DNA of 64,000 bases, from the NCBI GenBank assembly GCA_964647485.1, contig CAZYHV010000008.1, forward strand, positions 62,001 to 126,000. Direction: 5' to 3'. The notes under the pieces are model-generated. The model ran no database searches and was not told the DNA's origin. It saw only the letters and a program-made list of their open reading frames with translations. The translations under genes and the position numbers were made by a program. Below, in pieces: positions 19,091 through 26,962 of this stretch (its first letter is position 1; each line of letters opens with the position of its first letter). Source of the DNA: FW021-bin31 sp964647485. Its GTDB lineage: Bacteria; Bacteroidota; Bacteroidia; Chitinophagales; Chitinophagaceae.

Positions 19091-20572
19091 ATGAATGGTA
19101 TCAAAATTTCTAATGTTAGTTTTCTGCTGGTTTGTAGTTTTGTTTTCTTTTTAGGTACAGCTTGTAGCAAAGCCGGAGATGAGTCAGGATCTACTTCTGA
19201 ACCTTCCGGCGATAGCACGGAAAATACCGATCCTGATAAGCCTTTGAAGACAGATGTGCAGCTCTGGCTGACGAATGCAGATCAAAGTGCTTTGTTTAAG
19301 AAACAGAAGGTGAGTCTGTTATTTTCAGATGATGCAAACCAAGCTCCTGTTATACAAATAGATACAGCAAAACAATTTCAGACTGTGGATGGATTTGGAT
19401 ATTGTCTTACCGGAGGTAGCGCTTATTTGATTTATCATTTGCCTCCTGATAAGAGACAAAATTTATTACAGGAATTATTTGCAACGGATAGTAGTTCAAT
19501 AGGAATTAGTTATTTAAGAGTGAGTATTGGGGCTTCCGATTTAAGTAGAAAAACATTTAGTTATGATGATGTAAAAGAAGGAGAAACCGATACCGCTTTG
19601 ACGCATTTTGATTTAGGAGCAGATAAATATAATCTTGTCCCGCTTTTAAAAGAAATTCTTTCTATCAATCCGGATATCAAAATAATGGGTTCTCCATGGT
19701 CGGCTCCGGTATGGATGAAAACCAATAATAGTACGAAAGGTGGAAAGCTGGATCCCCAATTTTATGATACCTATGCGGCTTATTTTGTAAAATATATCCG
19801 GGCTATGGAGGCTGAAGGAATCCATATTGATGCGATTACCCCACAAAATGAACCCCTGAATCCTGATAATAACCCCAGCATGGTAATGACAGCTGCGGAA
19901 GAAGCCGATTTTATAAAAAATGCATTGGGACCGGCCTTTGAGAAAGCGGGAATCAAAACTAAAATTATTATTTATGACCACAATTGCGACCGTCCGGATT
20001 ATCCGTTGGATATATTGAAGGACAAGAAAGCAGCGCAATATATTGATGGATCGGCTTTTCATTTATATGCCGGAGAAATATCGGCGTTGTCTAAGGTTCA
20101 TGATACCTTTCCCAACAAGAACGTTTATTTTACGGAACAATGGACAGGTGGTCCCGGAAATTTTGCCGGCGATTTAAAATGGCATGTGCAAAATTTAATT
20201 ATTGGAGCAATGAGAAATTGGAGTAAGATTGTTCTGGAATGGAATTTGGCTGCCAATGCTGATTATGAACCTCATACCAACGGAGGATGTTCGACTTGTA
20301 TGGGCGCCTTAACAATTGAACAGGATGTTTCGCGGAATGTATCCTATTATGTTATTGCTTCTGCCTCCAGGTTCGTGCGTCCGGGAGCGGTAAGGATCGG
20401 CAGTAATATAGTTGGGAATCTGCATAATGTTGCTTTCCAAAATACAGATGGAAGTAAGGTGTTGATCGTATTGAATACCGGAAATAAAAAAGAAAATTTC
20501 AATGTCCAATATAAAGGAAAACGTTTTTCTTCTACTTTAAAAGCAGGTTCTGTAGGAACCTATGTTTGGTAG
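19091..20572 (+). CDS. GH30 glycoside hydrolase lipoprotein, probable endo-beta-1,6-glucanase (first copy)
   Basis: The 493-residue lipoprotein (lipobox GTACS, Cys25) has a linker rich in Ser/Thr/Asp followed by a GH30 (beta/alpha)8 barrel with its side beta-domain. The acid/base Glu254 is in ITPQNEPLNP and the nucleophile Glu349 in VYFTEQWTGG. GFGYCLTGGSAYLIY and SPWSAPVWMK are also typical. GH30 members in this arrangement include beta-1,6-glucanases and glucosylceramidase-like beta-glucosidases; next to a GH16 laminarinase, beta-1,6-glucanase activity on branched fungal or laminarin-type glucan is the best guess. A related but clearly diverged GH30 lies at 21556. Confidence 0.9.
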   Translation: MNGIKISNVSFLLVCSFVFFLGTACSKAGDESGSTSEPSGDSTENTDPDKPLKTDVQLWLTNADQSALFKKQKVSLLFSDDANQAPVIQIDTAKQFQTVDGFGYCLTGGSAYLIYHLPPDKRQNLLQELFATDSSSIGISYLRVSIGASDLSRKTFSYDDVKEGETDTALTHFDLGADKYNLVPLLKEILSINPDIKIMGSPWSAPVWMKTNNSTKGGKLDPQFYDTYAAYFVKYIRAMEAEGIHIDAITPQNEPLNPDNNPSMVMTAAEEADFIKNALGPAFEKAGIKTKIIIYDHNCDRPDYPLDILKDKKAAQYIDGSAFHLYAGEISALSKVHDTFPNKNVYFTEQWTGGPGNFAGDLKWHVQNLIIGAMRNWSKIVLEWNLAANADYEPHTNGGCSTCMGALTIEQDVSRNVSYYVIASASRFVRPGAVRIGSNIVGNLHNVAFQNTDGSKVLIVLNTGNKKENFNVQYKGKRFSSTLKAGSVGTYVW

Positions 20573-20635
20573 TAATCCCATATCCACCCTCATATTTGAC
20601 AATTGTTGTATTTTGTGAAAAAAAACATGTATTCT

Positions 20636-21541
20636 ATGAAAATGAACCGCTATATTGCTTTAATAATAGGATTGCTTTTTCTATCCAATAGCGGAATCCA
20701 TGCACAGATGCGTGTGATTTCTGTCTCTCCGCATAACCTTTCATCTGATATAACAGAGGTTCATAGTCCACATGTTGCTTTATATAATCCTGAAGTACAA
20801 TCCAGACATAAATTGATATTGATGATTCAGGGTACAGGGGGGAGTGCCACCGATATGCATACAATGGATAGTATTTTTACCGATATGGGCTATCATGTAA
20901 TAAGCCTGGATTATAAAAATAATGTCATTTCTACGGTCTGTGAACATAGTAAAGACAGTACCTGCTCTTATGATTTTAGAAAGGAGATCATAACAGGGAA
21001 ATCATTAAGCGATAAAACGAAAGTGGATAGCGCCAATAGCATCTTGAATCGATTGAATACTTTCTTACAATATTTAATACGGAAAGATCCGCAAGGGAAA
21101 TGGGATCGTTATTTCAAAAAGGGGAAACCCATCTGGAAGAAAATTATAGTAGCGGGGCATTCTCAAGGCTCCGGGCATGCTGCCATGCTCGGTAAAATGT
21201 TTAAAGTAAACCGGGTGCTTATATTTTCAGGACCACAGGATTATTTGATTGATTTGAAGAGGCCTTCTCCCTGGTTGTCCCGAAAGAGTGCGACTCCGGA
21301 AAAAAGATATTATGCCTTTTTGAATCTGAAAGATCCTTTTAATGCAGAATATCAGATAGCAAATTGTAAAAAAATAATGCATGCTATTCATCCCGATACT
21401 TTGATGGTACAAGCTGGAGAAAAGATTCAGGGAAATCATCATATCCTTATTAATGATATTTCTACCAAGGATCACCATGGATCGACTCTTTTCCCCGAAT
21501 TTAAAAATGTATGGGCCTATATGTTGGGTCTGAAAAAATGA
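20636..21541 (+). CDS. Secreted alpha/beta-hydrolase-like protein
   Basis: From the ATG at 20636 the protein has about 301 residues and a signal peptide (IALIIGLLFLSNSGIHAQ). The nucleophile elbow GHSQG is at about 174-178 (Ser176), preceded by an oxyanion-type segment LILMIQGTGGSATD. A late HHILI segment may supply the catalytic His. This supports an alpha/beta-hydrolase fold of a secreted type; the substrate is unknown, and an esterase that trims acylated glycans would suit the locus but is only an inference. ATGs at 20627 and 20642 are alternative starts. Its 3' end is followed within 15 bp by the start of the second GH30 gene. Confidence 0.75.
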   Translation: MKMNRYIALIIGLLFLSNSGIHAQMRVISVSPHNLSSDITEVHSPHVALYNPEVQSRHKLILMIQGTGGSATDMHTMDSIFTDMGYHVISLDYKNNVISTVCEHSKDSTCSYDFRKEIITGKSLSDKTKVDSANSILNRLNTFLQYLIRKDPQGKWDRYFKKGKPIWKKIIVAGHSQGSGHAAMLGKMFKVNRVLIFSGPQDYLIDLKRPSPWLSRKSATPEKRYYAFLNLKDPFNAEYQIANCKKIMHAIHPDTLMVQAGEKIQGNHHILINDISTKDHHGSTLFPEFKNVWAYMLGLKK

Positions 21542-21555
21542 TAATTTTAGAATAC

Positions 21556-23037
21556 ATGCAAACATTAAAAAGATTTTCCGTCCTGTTCTTATGCTTCTTT
21601 GCAGCCTGTACGACCGGTTCTGAAAAAAATACCGGTAAACAGCAGCAGGAAAGCCATGCGACGACCCCGTCCTATAAACAAGCCATCGTTTATACTACGG
21701 CAAAAAATACGACCGATAGTTTAACGCTTACCGATACCCTGCACTTTACAGAAATGGGACAACCCCTTGAAACGCAGGTCTGTGTGTTTGTGGATCCTAC
21801 ACATACTTTTCAGAAAATCTTAGGGATTGGCGGTGCGATTACCGATGCGGCGGCTGTGACCTTCGATCAACTTTCAAAAAAAGAACAACAAAAGCTGCTG
21901 GAGGCTTATTATGATGATCAAAAAGGGATTGGATATACGCTTGCCCGTACCTCTATAAATAGTTGTGACTTTTCTGTGGAATCTTATAGTTATGTCGAAG
22001 ATAACGATACTTCTTTAAAGAGTTTTGATATTTCACACGACCTAAAACATCGGATTCCGCTGATAAAAGCAGCAAAGAAAAAAGCGGGTAAAACCTTTAC
22101 CTTGTATGCCAGTCCCTGGAGCCCGCCGGCATGGATGAAAGACAATAATGATATGCTTCATGGCGGACATTTAAAGCCGGCGTTTTATCAAAACTGGGCT
22201 GATTATTTTGTGAAATTTATTCAGGCCTATAAAAAAGAAGGATTAGATATTTGGGGGGTGACTGTTCAAAATGAACCTATGGCAGTACAGACCTGGGAAT
22301 CCTGTGTTTATACCGCGAAAATGGAACGAGATTTTGTGAAAAATAACCTGGGACCTACCTTCAAAAAGAAAGGTCTAGGGGATAAGAAAATTGTCGTCTG
22401 GGATCACAATAGAGATTTGATTTATCAACGGGCAGAAACGATTTTCAATGATCCTGAAGCGGCTAAATATATTTGGGGATTAGGCTATCATTGGTATGAA
22501 ACATGGACGGGAAGCCACATGCTTTTTAATAATGTAAAAAAAGTTCATGAGGCTTTTCCCGATAAAAAACTAATGCTTACAGAAGCATCCATAGAAAACT
22601 TCGATATGAATAAAATTCATGAATGGTGGCTGGGAGAGCGATATGCTCATTCTATGGTGCATGATTTCAACAGTGGAGCCGTAGCCTGGACAGATTGGAA
22701 TATTTTATTGAATCAAAAAGGAGGGCCCAATCATGTCGGAAATTATTGTTATGCACCCGTTATTGCCGATACAGAAACCGGAAAACTCATCTTCACCAAT
22801 GCGTATGATTATATAGGACACTTTTCTAAGTTTATCCGGCCGGGAGACCGGCGGGTAGAAACGTCTTCTAACAGAGACAAACTGGAAGCTACAGCTTTTA
22901 AAAATAAAGCGGGGAAATTGTCTGTTATCGTGTTAAACAGAAGCGATGACGGTATCCCTTATCATCTCTGGATAGAAGGAAAAGCGGCAAAAGTAACGAG
23001 CCTGCCACATTCTATTCAAACACTTGTGGTAGAATAA
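21556..23037 (+). CDS. GH30 glycoside hydrolase lipoprotein (second copy)
   Basis: From the ATG at 21556 this is a 493-residue lipoprotein (lipobox FFAAC, Cys18). The GH30 barrel is complete: GIGGAITDAAAVTF, SPWSPPAWMKDN, acid/base Glu240 in VTVQNEPMAVQTWESC, and nucleophile Glu343 in LMLTEASIENF. VAWTDWNILLNQKGGPNHVGNYCYAPV also matches the family. It is more like glucosylceramidase-type and beta-1,6-glucanase GH30 proteins than the first copy, and the two share only the core motifs, so they probably have complementary activities. An upstream start at 21511 would overlap the previous gene and push the lipobox inward, so I prefer 21556. Confidence 0.92.
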   Translation: MQTLKRFSVLFLCFFAACTTGSEKNTGKQQQESHATTPSYKQAIVYTTAKNTTDSLTLTDTLHFTEMGQPLETQVCVFVDPTHTFQKILGIGGAITDAAAVTFDQLSKKEQQKLLEAYYDDQKGIGYTLARTSINSCDFSVESYSYVEDNDTSLKSFDISHDLKHRIPLIKAAKKKAGKTFTLYASPWSPPAWMKDNNDMLHGGHLKPAFYQNWADYFVKFIQAYKKEGLDIWGVTVQNEPMAVQTWESCVYTAKMERDFVKNNLGPTFKKKGLGDKKIVVWDHNRDLIYQRAETIFNDPEAAKYIWGLGYHWYETWTGSHMLFNNVKKVHEAFPDKKLMLTEASIENFDMNKIHEWWLGERYAHSMVHDFNSGAVAWTDWNILLNQKGGPNHVGNYCYAPVIADTETGKLIFTNAYDYIGHFSKFIRPGDRRVETSSNRDKLEATAFKNKAGKLSVIVLNRSDDGIPYHLWIEGKAAKVTSLPHSIQTLVVE

Positions 23038-23054
23038 TGCAAGAGCGAGAAGGA

Positions 23055-24305
23055 TTAGGTTAAAAAATATCCAGCGTGCATACTTGTTATGCCATCTCCA
23101 AAATATTTGGTTTCTTCATCATTAGACAAAATAAATGAATGTTTAAGAGGTTTATTCAGAATGTTTTCTAATTCTCGAAGATGGCGGGTATCTGAAGCGC
23201 CAATATGGTGTTTCTTTTTGATTTCTATAGCTACGAAATAACCTTCTGACTCCAATAACAAATCGACTTCTCTTCCATCTTGCGTTCTTAAATGCCACAT
23301 AGAGACGGGGAGCTGATAGCTCTTAATTTGTTTATAAATTTCTGCAACTATGGCACTTTCATATTCTGAACCTGAAGGCGCCCCTCTTTTTTGAAGAATA
23401 GTTTGAAGAATGCCATAATCCATAAAATGCACTTTAGGAGCCTTAATGAGCTTTTTTAATGGATTGGAATGCCATGCTTTTAATATAATGGTCTGATAAC
23501 TCAGTTCCATATATTGTATATACCTTTTGACTGTAGGCATAGAAACTCCAACCTCTTTTGAAATGGAAGAATAGTTAATCAGATTGCCTGTAATATTGGC
23601 CAGGTACTTTTGTAGCTTGACAAAAGGCTCCAAATCCCGAAAGGCTGCCAGATCTTTGACGTCCCTTTCTAAATAAGTCTTTACGTAATTGGCCAGCCAC
23701 TCCCTTTTATCTTTTTCATCTAAATTTTTATGCGTTAATACGGGATAACCTCCGTATTGTAAATAGGAGTCGTAAGCTTTTCGTTTTAGGGCAAAATCCG
23801 TACTAAGATTGAAAGAAGGTAATCGTTTTTTTTGATCTTCTTTTTCCTCTAAGAAGTGGATTAAAAAAGATTTATTTATGGATGAATTATAATGATCGGT
23901 AACTAATTCAGGCAAAGTCAATGGATACATTTCTAAAATAATACACCTGCCTGCTAAACTCTCTTTTACTTTTTCTAATAAAAGAAATTGGCTCGATCCC
24001 AATAAAATATATCGAGGAGATTCAAATTGATCATATACTGATTTTATACTCTCGATTAATATGGCCTCTTTTTGAACTTCATCTAATATTGCTTTTGGAT
24101 AATTTTCTTTCCATTGCTCAGCAGTTAGCCTTAAGTAGGAAGACCTTTTTACGGGATCTTCTATAGAAAGATAAGTGTAATCAGGAAAACAATATTTAGA
24201 ACTTACCGTTTTTCCTACTTGTCTGGCTCCGGTAATGATTAAAATCCTTCCAATCTCTTTTCCTTTTTTTTGATCTAATATTTTTGATATAATCCTTGAT
24301 TTCAT
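23055..24305 (-). CDS. ATP-binding protein, AAA_14/DUF4143 family (first copy)
   Basis: The 416-residue protein has an N-terminal P-loop domain with Walker A TGARQVGKT (25-33), Walker B-like AILDEVQKE, and sensor-like ILLGSSQFLL. The C-terminal DUF4143 part contains WLANYVKTYLERDVKDLA, a winged-helix-like stretch (SSISKEVGVSMPTVKRYIQYMELSY) and a nuclease-like end (DGREVDLLLESEGYFVAIEIKKK). The family is widespread and often stands alone; its function is not settled, though DNA-related or toxin-like roles have been suggested. It converges on PUL 1, with 17 bp between stop codons. A second, diverged copy lies in the CRISPR island at 36816. Upstream are three direct repeats with a 32-bp period. 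Confidence 0.88.
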   Translation of the reverse strand: MKSRIISKILDQKKGKEIGRILIITGARQVGKTVSSKYCFPDYTYLSIEDPVKRSSYLRLTAEQWKENYPKAILDEVQKEAILIESIKSVYDQFESPRYILLGSSQFLLLEKVKESLAGRCIILEMYPLTLPELVTDHYNSSINKSFLIHFLEEKEDQKKRLPSFNLSTDFALKRKAYDSYLQYGGYPVLTHKNLDEKDKREWLANYVKTYLERDVKDLAAFRDLEPFVKLQKYLANITGNLINYSSISKEVGVSMPTVKRYIQYMELSYQTIILKAWHSNPLKKLIKAPKVHFMDYGILQTILQKRGAPSGSEYESAIVAEIYKQIKSYQLPVSMWHLRTQDGREVDLLLESEGYFVAIEIKKKHHIGASDTRHLRELENILNKPLKHSFILSNDEETKYFGDGITSMHAGYFLT

Positions 24306-24372
24306 ATATTTATGCTTTTTACCATGTCTGGTACCATAATATCAGCTCATTTAGCCAAAGTTACAAATAATA

Positions 24373-24459
24373 TTAAATATCACGCCGTTATTTAATATTA
24401 AATTTTAAATATCACGCCGTTATTTAACATTGTACTTTAAATATCACGCCGTTCTCAAA
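24373..24459 (-). promoter_or_regulatory. Three inverted-repeat boxes at 32-bp spacing upstream of the DUF4143 gene
   Basis: The box TTAAATA-TCACGCCGT-TATTTAA occurs at 24373-24395 and 24405-24427, and as TTAAATA-TCACGCCGT without the right arm at 24437-24452. The period is exactly 32 bp, about three helical turns. The position between the divergent DUF4143 and GH20 genes suggests operator sites, acting on either gene. Confidence 0.6.
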
Positions 24460-24579
24460 TATCCCGTGCAAAAAGTTGAAAGGAAGAACATCGGATTCTT
24501 TCCTTTTTTACCGGAGCCTAAGCATTCTTTTCTTATATTCGTTGCTGTATTTTATATAGAAATGTAACAATTTGAATAG

Positions 24580-26823
24580 ATGAGAAAAATAACACTCCTT
24601 TTTATCATAAATATGGTCGTAGCCCTTCCTGTTTGGGCACAAAAAACGTCTTCTTATTCACTTATTCCCAAACCTACTTCCTTGCAGAAAGAACAGGGCG
24701 TATTTATTGTTGGAAATAATATTTCGGTTCAGGCACCGGAACGTTTTAAAGAAGAAGCCGCCGTTCTGAAAAAAGAACTGATGCTTTCTGAAGAGACAAC
24801 CAATACTCCTTCTTCGGGAGCCATTTATTTTGATATAGACAGCCTTGAAAATAAAAAATTAGGTACAGAAGGTTACCGGTTGCAGGTTACCCCTGATAAA
24901 ATTCAAATCTCTGCTGCTCAAAAGGAAGGAGCCATACATGGTATTTTTACGCTTGTTCAATTACAAGAAATTCAAAAAAATCCTCATCAGATTCCCTGTT
25001 TAAAATTGATGGACCGTCCACGATTCTCTTATCGGGGCATGCATCTGGATGTTTCCCGTCATTTTTTTCCGGTTGTATTTATCAAAAAATTCATCAATAT
25101 GATGGCGCTGTATAGGATGAACACCTTTCATTGGCACTTAACAGACGGACAAGGATGGCGGCTTCAGATTAAGAAATATCCCGAGCTAACGGAAAAGGCA
25201 GCCTGGCGAAGTCATGGAAACAGATTTCATTGGAATTTGGGCGGAGATGAAAAGTTTTTACAAGAAGGAGATCCGAATGCTTATGGTGGGTATTATACCC
25301 AGAAGGAAGCAAAAGAAGTGGTGGAATATGCCGCTAAAAGAGGGATAACGGTGATTCCCGAGATTGAATTTCCGGCACATTCTGAGGAAGTATTAGATGT
25401 ACATCCCGAATTGTCCTGCTCCGGGAAGAGAGACGGCACTACCGAGTATTGCGTGTGCAAGGATACGGTTTATACATTTATGAAAAATGTGCTGAAAGAA
25501 GTGATGGATGTTTTCCCTTCAAAATATATTCATATTGGAGGCGATGAAGCGCCCATGACCTCTTGGAAACATTGCAAAGCTTGTAAGGAATTGATGAAGA
25601 AAAAGGGGTTTGCCAAAGTGGAGCAATTACAGAGCTATGCCGTAAAAAGGCTAAATAAATTTTTGGTAGCTCATGGTAGAAAACTGATTGGTTGGGATGA
25701 GATAATGAAGGGGGGACTTCCCAAAGGAGCCACGGTAATGTCTTGGAGAGGAGTGTCCGGCGGTAAAGAAGCAGCCAATCAGGGTCATGATGCTATTATG
25801 ACGCCGGGTGCGTATTGCTATTTTGACCATTATCAGAGTGACCCCAACACCCAACCCAAATCTAATGGAGGTTATATTCCACTTTGGAAAGTTTACAGTT
25901 ATAACCCTGTTCCCAAAAATTTTACTGAAAAGCAGAAAAAACACATCATTGGTGTTCAGGCGAATATTTGGACCGAAGACCTGCCAACGACGTACAGAGT
26001 AGAAAATATGGCTTTCCCCAGACTACTGGCATTGTCAGAGGTAGGATGGACCAATCAAAAACAACGTCAATTTAATGACTTCCATCGTCGTTTACAAGCG
26101 CAATATCTTTTGTTACAACGACAGCAGGTGAACTATTATCGTCCTTCCTATCGAATTCATGTGAAGGCACTTCCTAATTATAAAAAGAAGCGTTTTAAAG
26201 TGAGTTTTCTTACCGAACAATATGAACCTAACATTTATTACACCCTGGATGGGAGTACACCGGATACCACGGATCATCTGTTTACCCAACCTTTTTATAC
26301 CCAAGGACAAACTACTATTAAAGCCCTGATTTATAAGGAAGGAAAAGCGATGGACAGCGTAACGAGTTATACCGCCAATTATCATAAAGCTATTGGAGCA
26401 AAGGTGACCTACAAGAATGGGGGATGGAGCCGTACTTATCCTGCACAAAAAGCCACAACTCTTACCAATGGCATTACAGGATCATTGACTTATCAGGATA
26501 AGCAATGGCAGGGTTTTTTACATGATATGGATGTGGTAGTGGATCTAGGAAAAAGGATGAATTTACATCAAGTATCTATGCGGTTTATGCAACTTATTGG
26601 CCCCGGGGTCTATATCCCCAATCAGGTTCGTCTATTTATTTCTGAGAAGGGTCAAGAGTATCACCAAATCGGAATAGAAAAGAATGATGTTTCTCCAACA
26701 GATGAACGCTTACTTTTTAAGACTTTTCACTTTCATTTAGAAGGGAAACAGGCAAGATATATCCGTGTGAAGGTTAAAAAACAAAGAGGCTTTATGTTTA
26801 CCGATGAAATAATGGTGAATTAG
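24580..26823 (+). CDS. GH20 beta-N-acetylhexosaminidase
   Basis: The 747-residue secreted enzyme has a signal peptide (MRKITLLFIINMVVALPVWA), an N-terminal GH20b domain (about 25-145), and the catalytic barrel. The barrel carries RGMHLDVSRHFFP, TFHWHLTDGQGWRLQI and the catalytic Asp322-Glu323 pair in HIGGDEAPMTSW. A chitobiase-type C-terminal domain (YYTLDGSTPDT, about 555-620) and an F5/8-type-C-like domain (about 640-747) follow. It removes terminal GlcNAc or GalNAc. Beside a beta-glucan PUL this suggests use of fungal cell walls, where chitin and glucan occur together, but it has its own upstream region and may be regulated separately. Confidence 0.95.
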   Translation: MRKITLLFIINMVVALPVWAQKTSSYSLIPKPTSLQKEQGVFIVGNNISVQAPERFKEEAAVLKKELMLSEETTNTPSSGAIYFDIDSLENKKLGTEGYRLQVTPDKIQISAAQKEGAIHGIFTLVQLQEIQKNPHQIPCLKLMDRPRFSYRGMHLDVSRHFFPVVFIKKFINMMALYRMNTFHWHLTDGQGWRLQIKKYPELTEKAAWRSHGNRFHWNLGGDEKFLQEGDPNAYGGYYTQKEAKEVVEYAAKRGITVIPEIEFPAHSEEVLDVHPELSCSGKRDGTTEYCVCKDTVYTFMKNVLKEVMDVFPSKYIHIGGDEAPMTSWKHCKACKELMKKKGFAKVEQLQSYAVKRLNKFLVAHGRKLIGWDEIMKGGLPKGATVMSWRGVSGGKEAANQGHDAIMTPGAYCYFDHYQSDPNTQPKSNGGYIPLWKVYSYNPVPKNFTEKQKKHIIGVQANIWTEDLPTTYRVENMAFPRLLALSEVGWTNQKQRQFNDFHRRLQAQYLLLQRQQVNYYRPSYRIHVKALPNYKKKRFKVSFLTEQYEPNIYYTLDGSTPDTTDHLFTQPFYTQGQTTIKALIYKEGKAMDSVTSYTANYHKAIGAKVTYKNGGWSRTYPAQKATTLTNGITGSLTYQDKQWQGFLHDMDVVVDLGKRMNLHQVSMRFMQLIGPGVYIPNQVRLFISEKGQEYHQIGIEKNDVSPTDERLLFKTFHFHLEGKQARYIRVKVKKQRGFMFTDEIMVN

Positions 26824-26896
26824 GTGAAAGTAAAGTTTGATTCAACTTTTAAAGACTGAATTTAAGTGGCAAATGCAACACCATGTATAAATTAAT

Positions 26897-26962
26897 GCTT
26901 TAATCCTCGTTTTAGTGCCTGCCTTCCATTCGTCAGTTCAGGCAGGGATGTTCTTCTCGCTG
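26897..26962 (+). repeat. Degenerate terminal CRISPR repeat split by a 29-bp palindromic insert
   Basis: Bases 26897-26917 match the first 21 nt of the CRISPR repeat with three mismatches, and 26947-26962 match its last 16 nt exactly. Between them, 26918-26946 is a 29-bp insert whose ends form a 7-bp inverted repeat (CCTGCCT...AGGCAGG). This is the leader-distal end of the array, where degenerate repeats are normal; the clean insertion is not. Confidence 0.85.
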
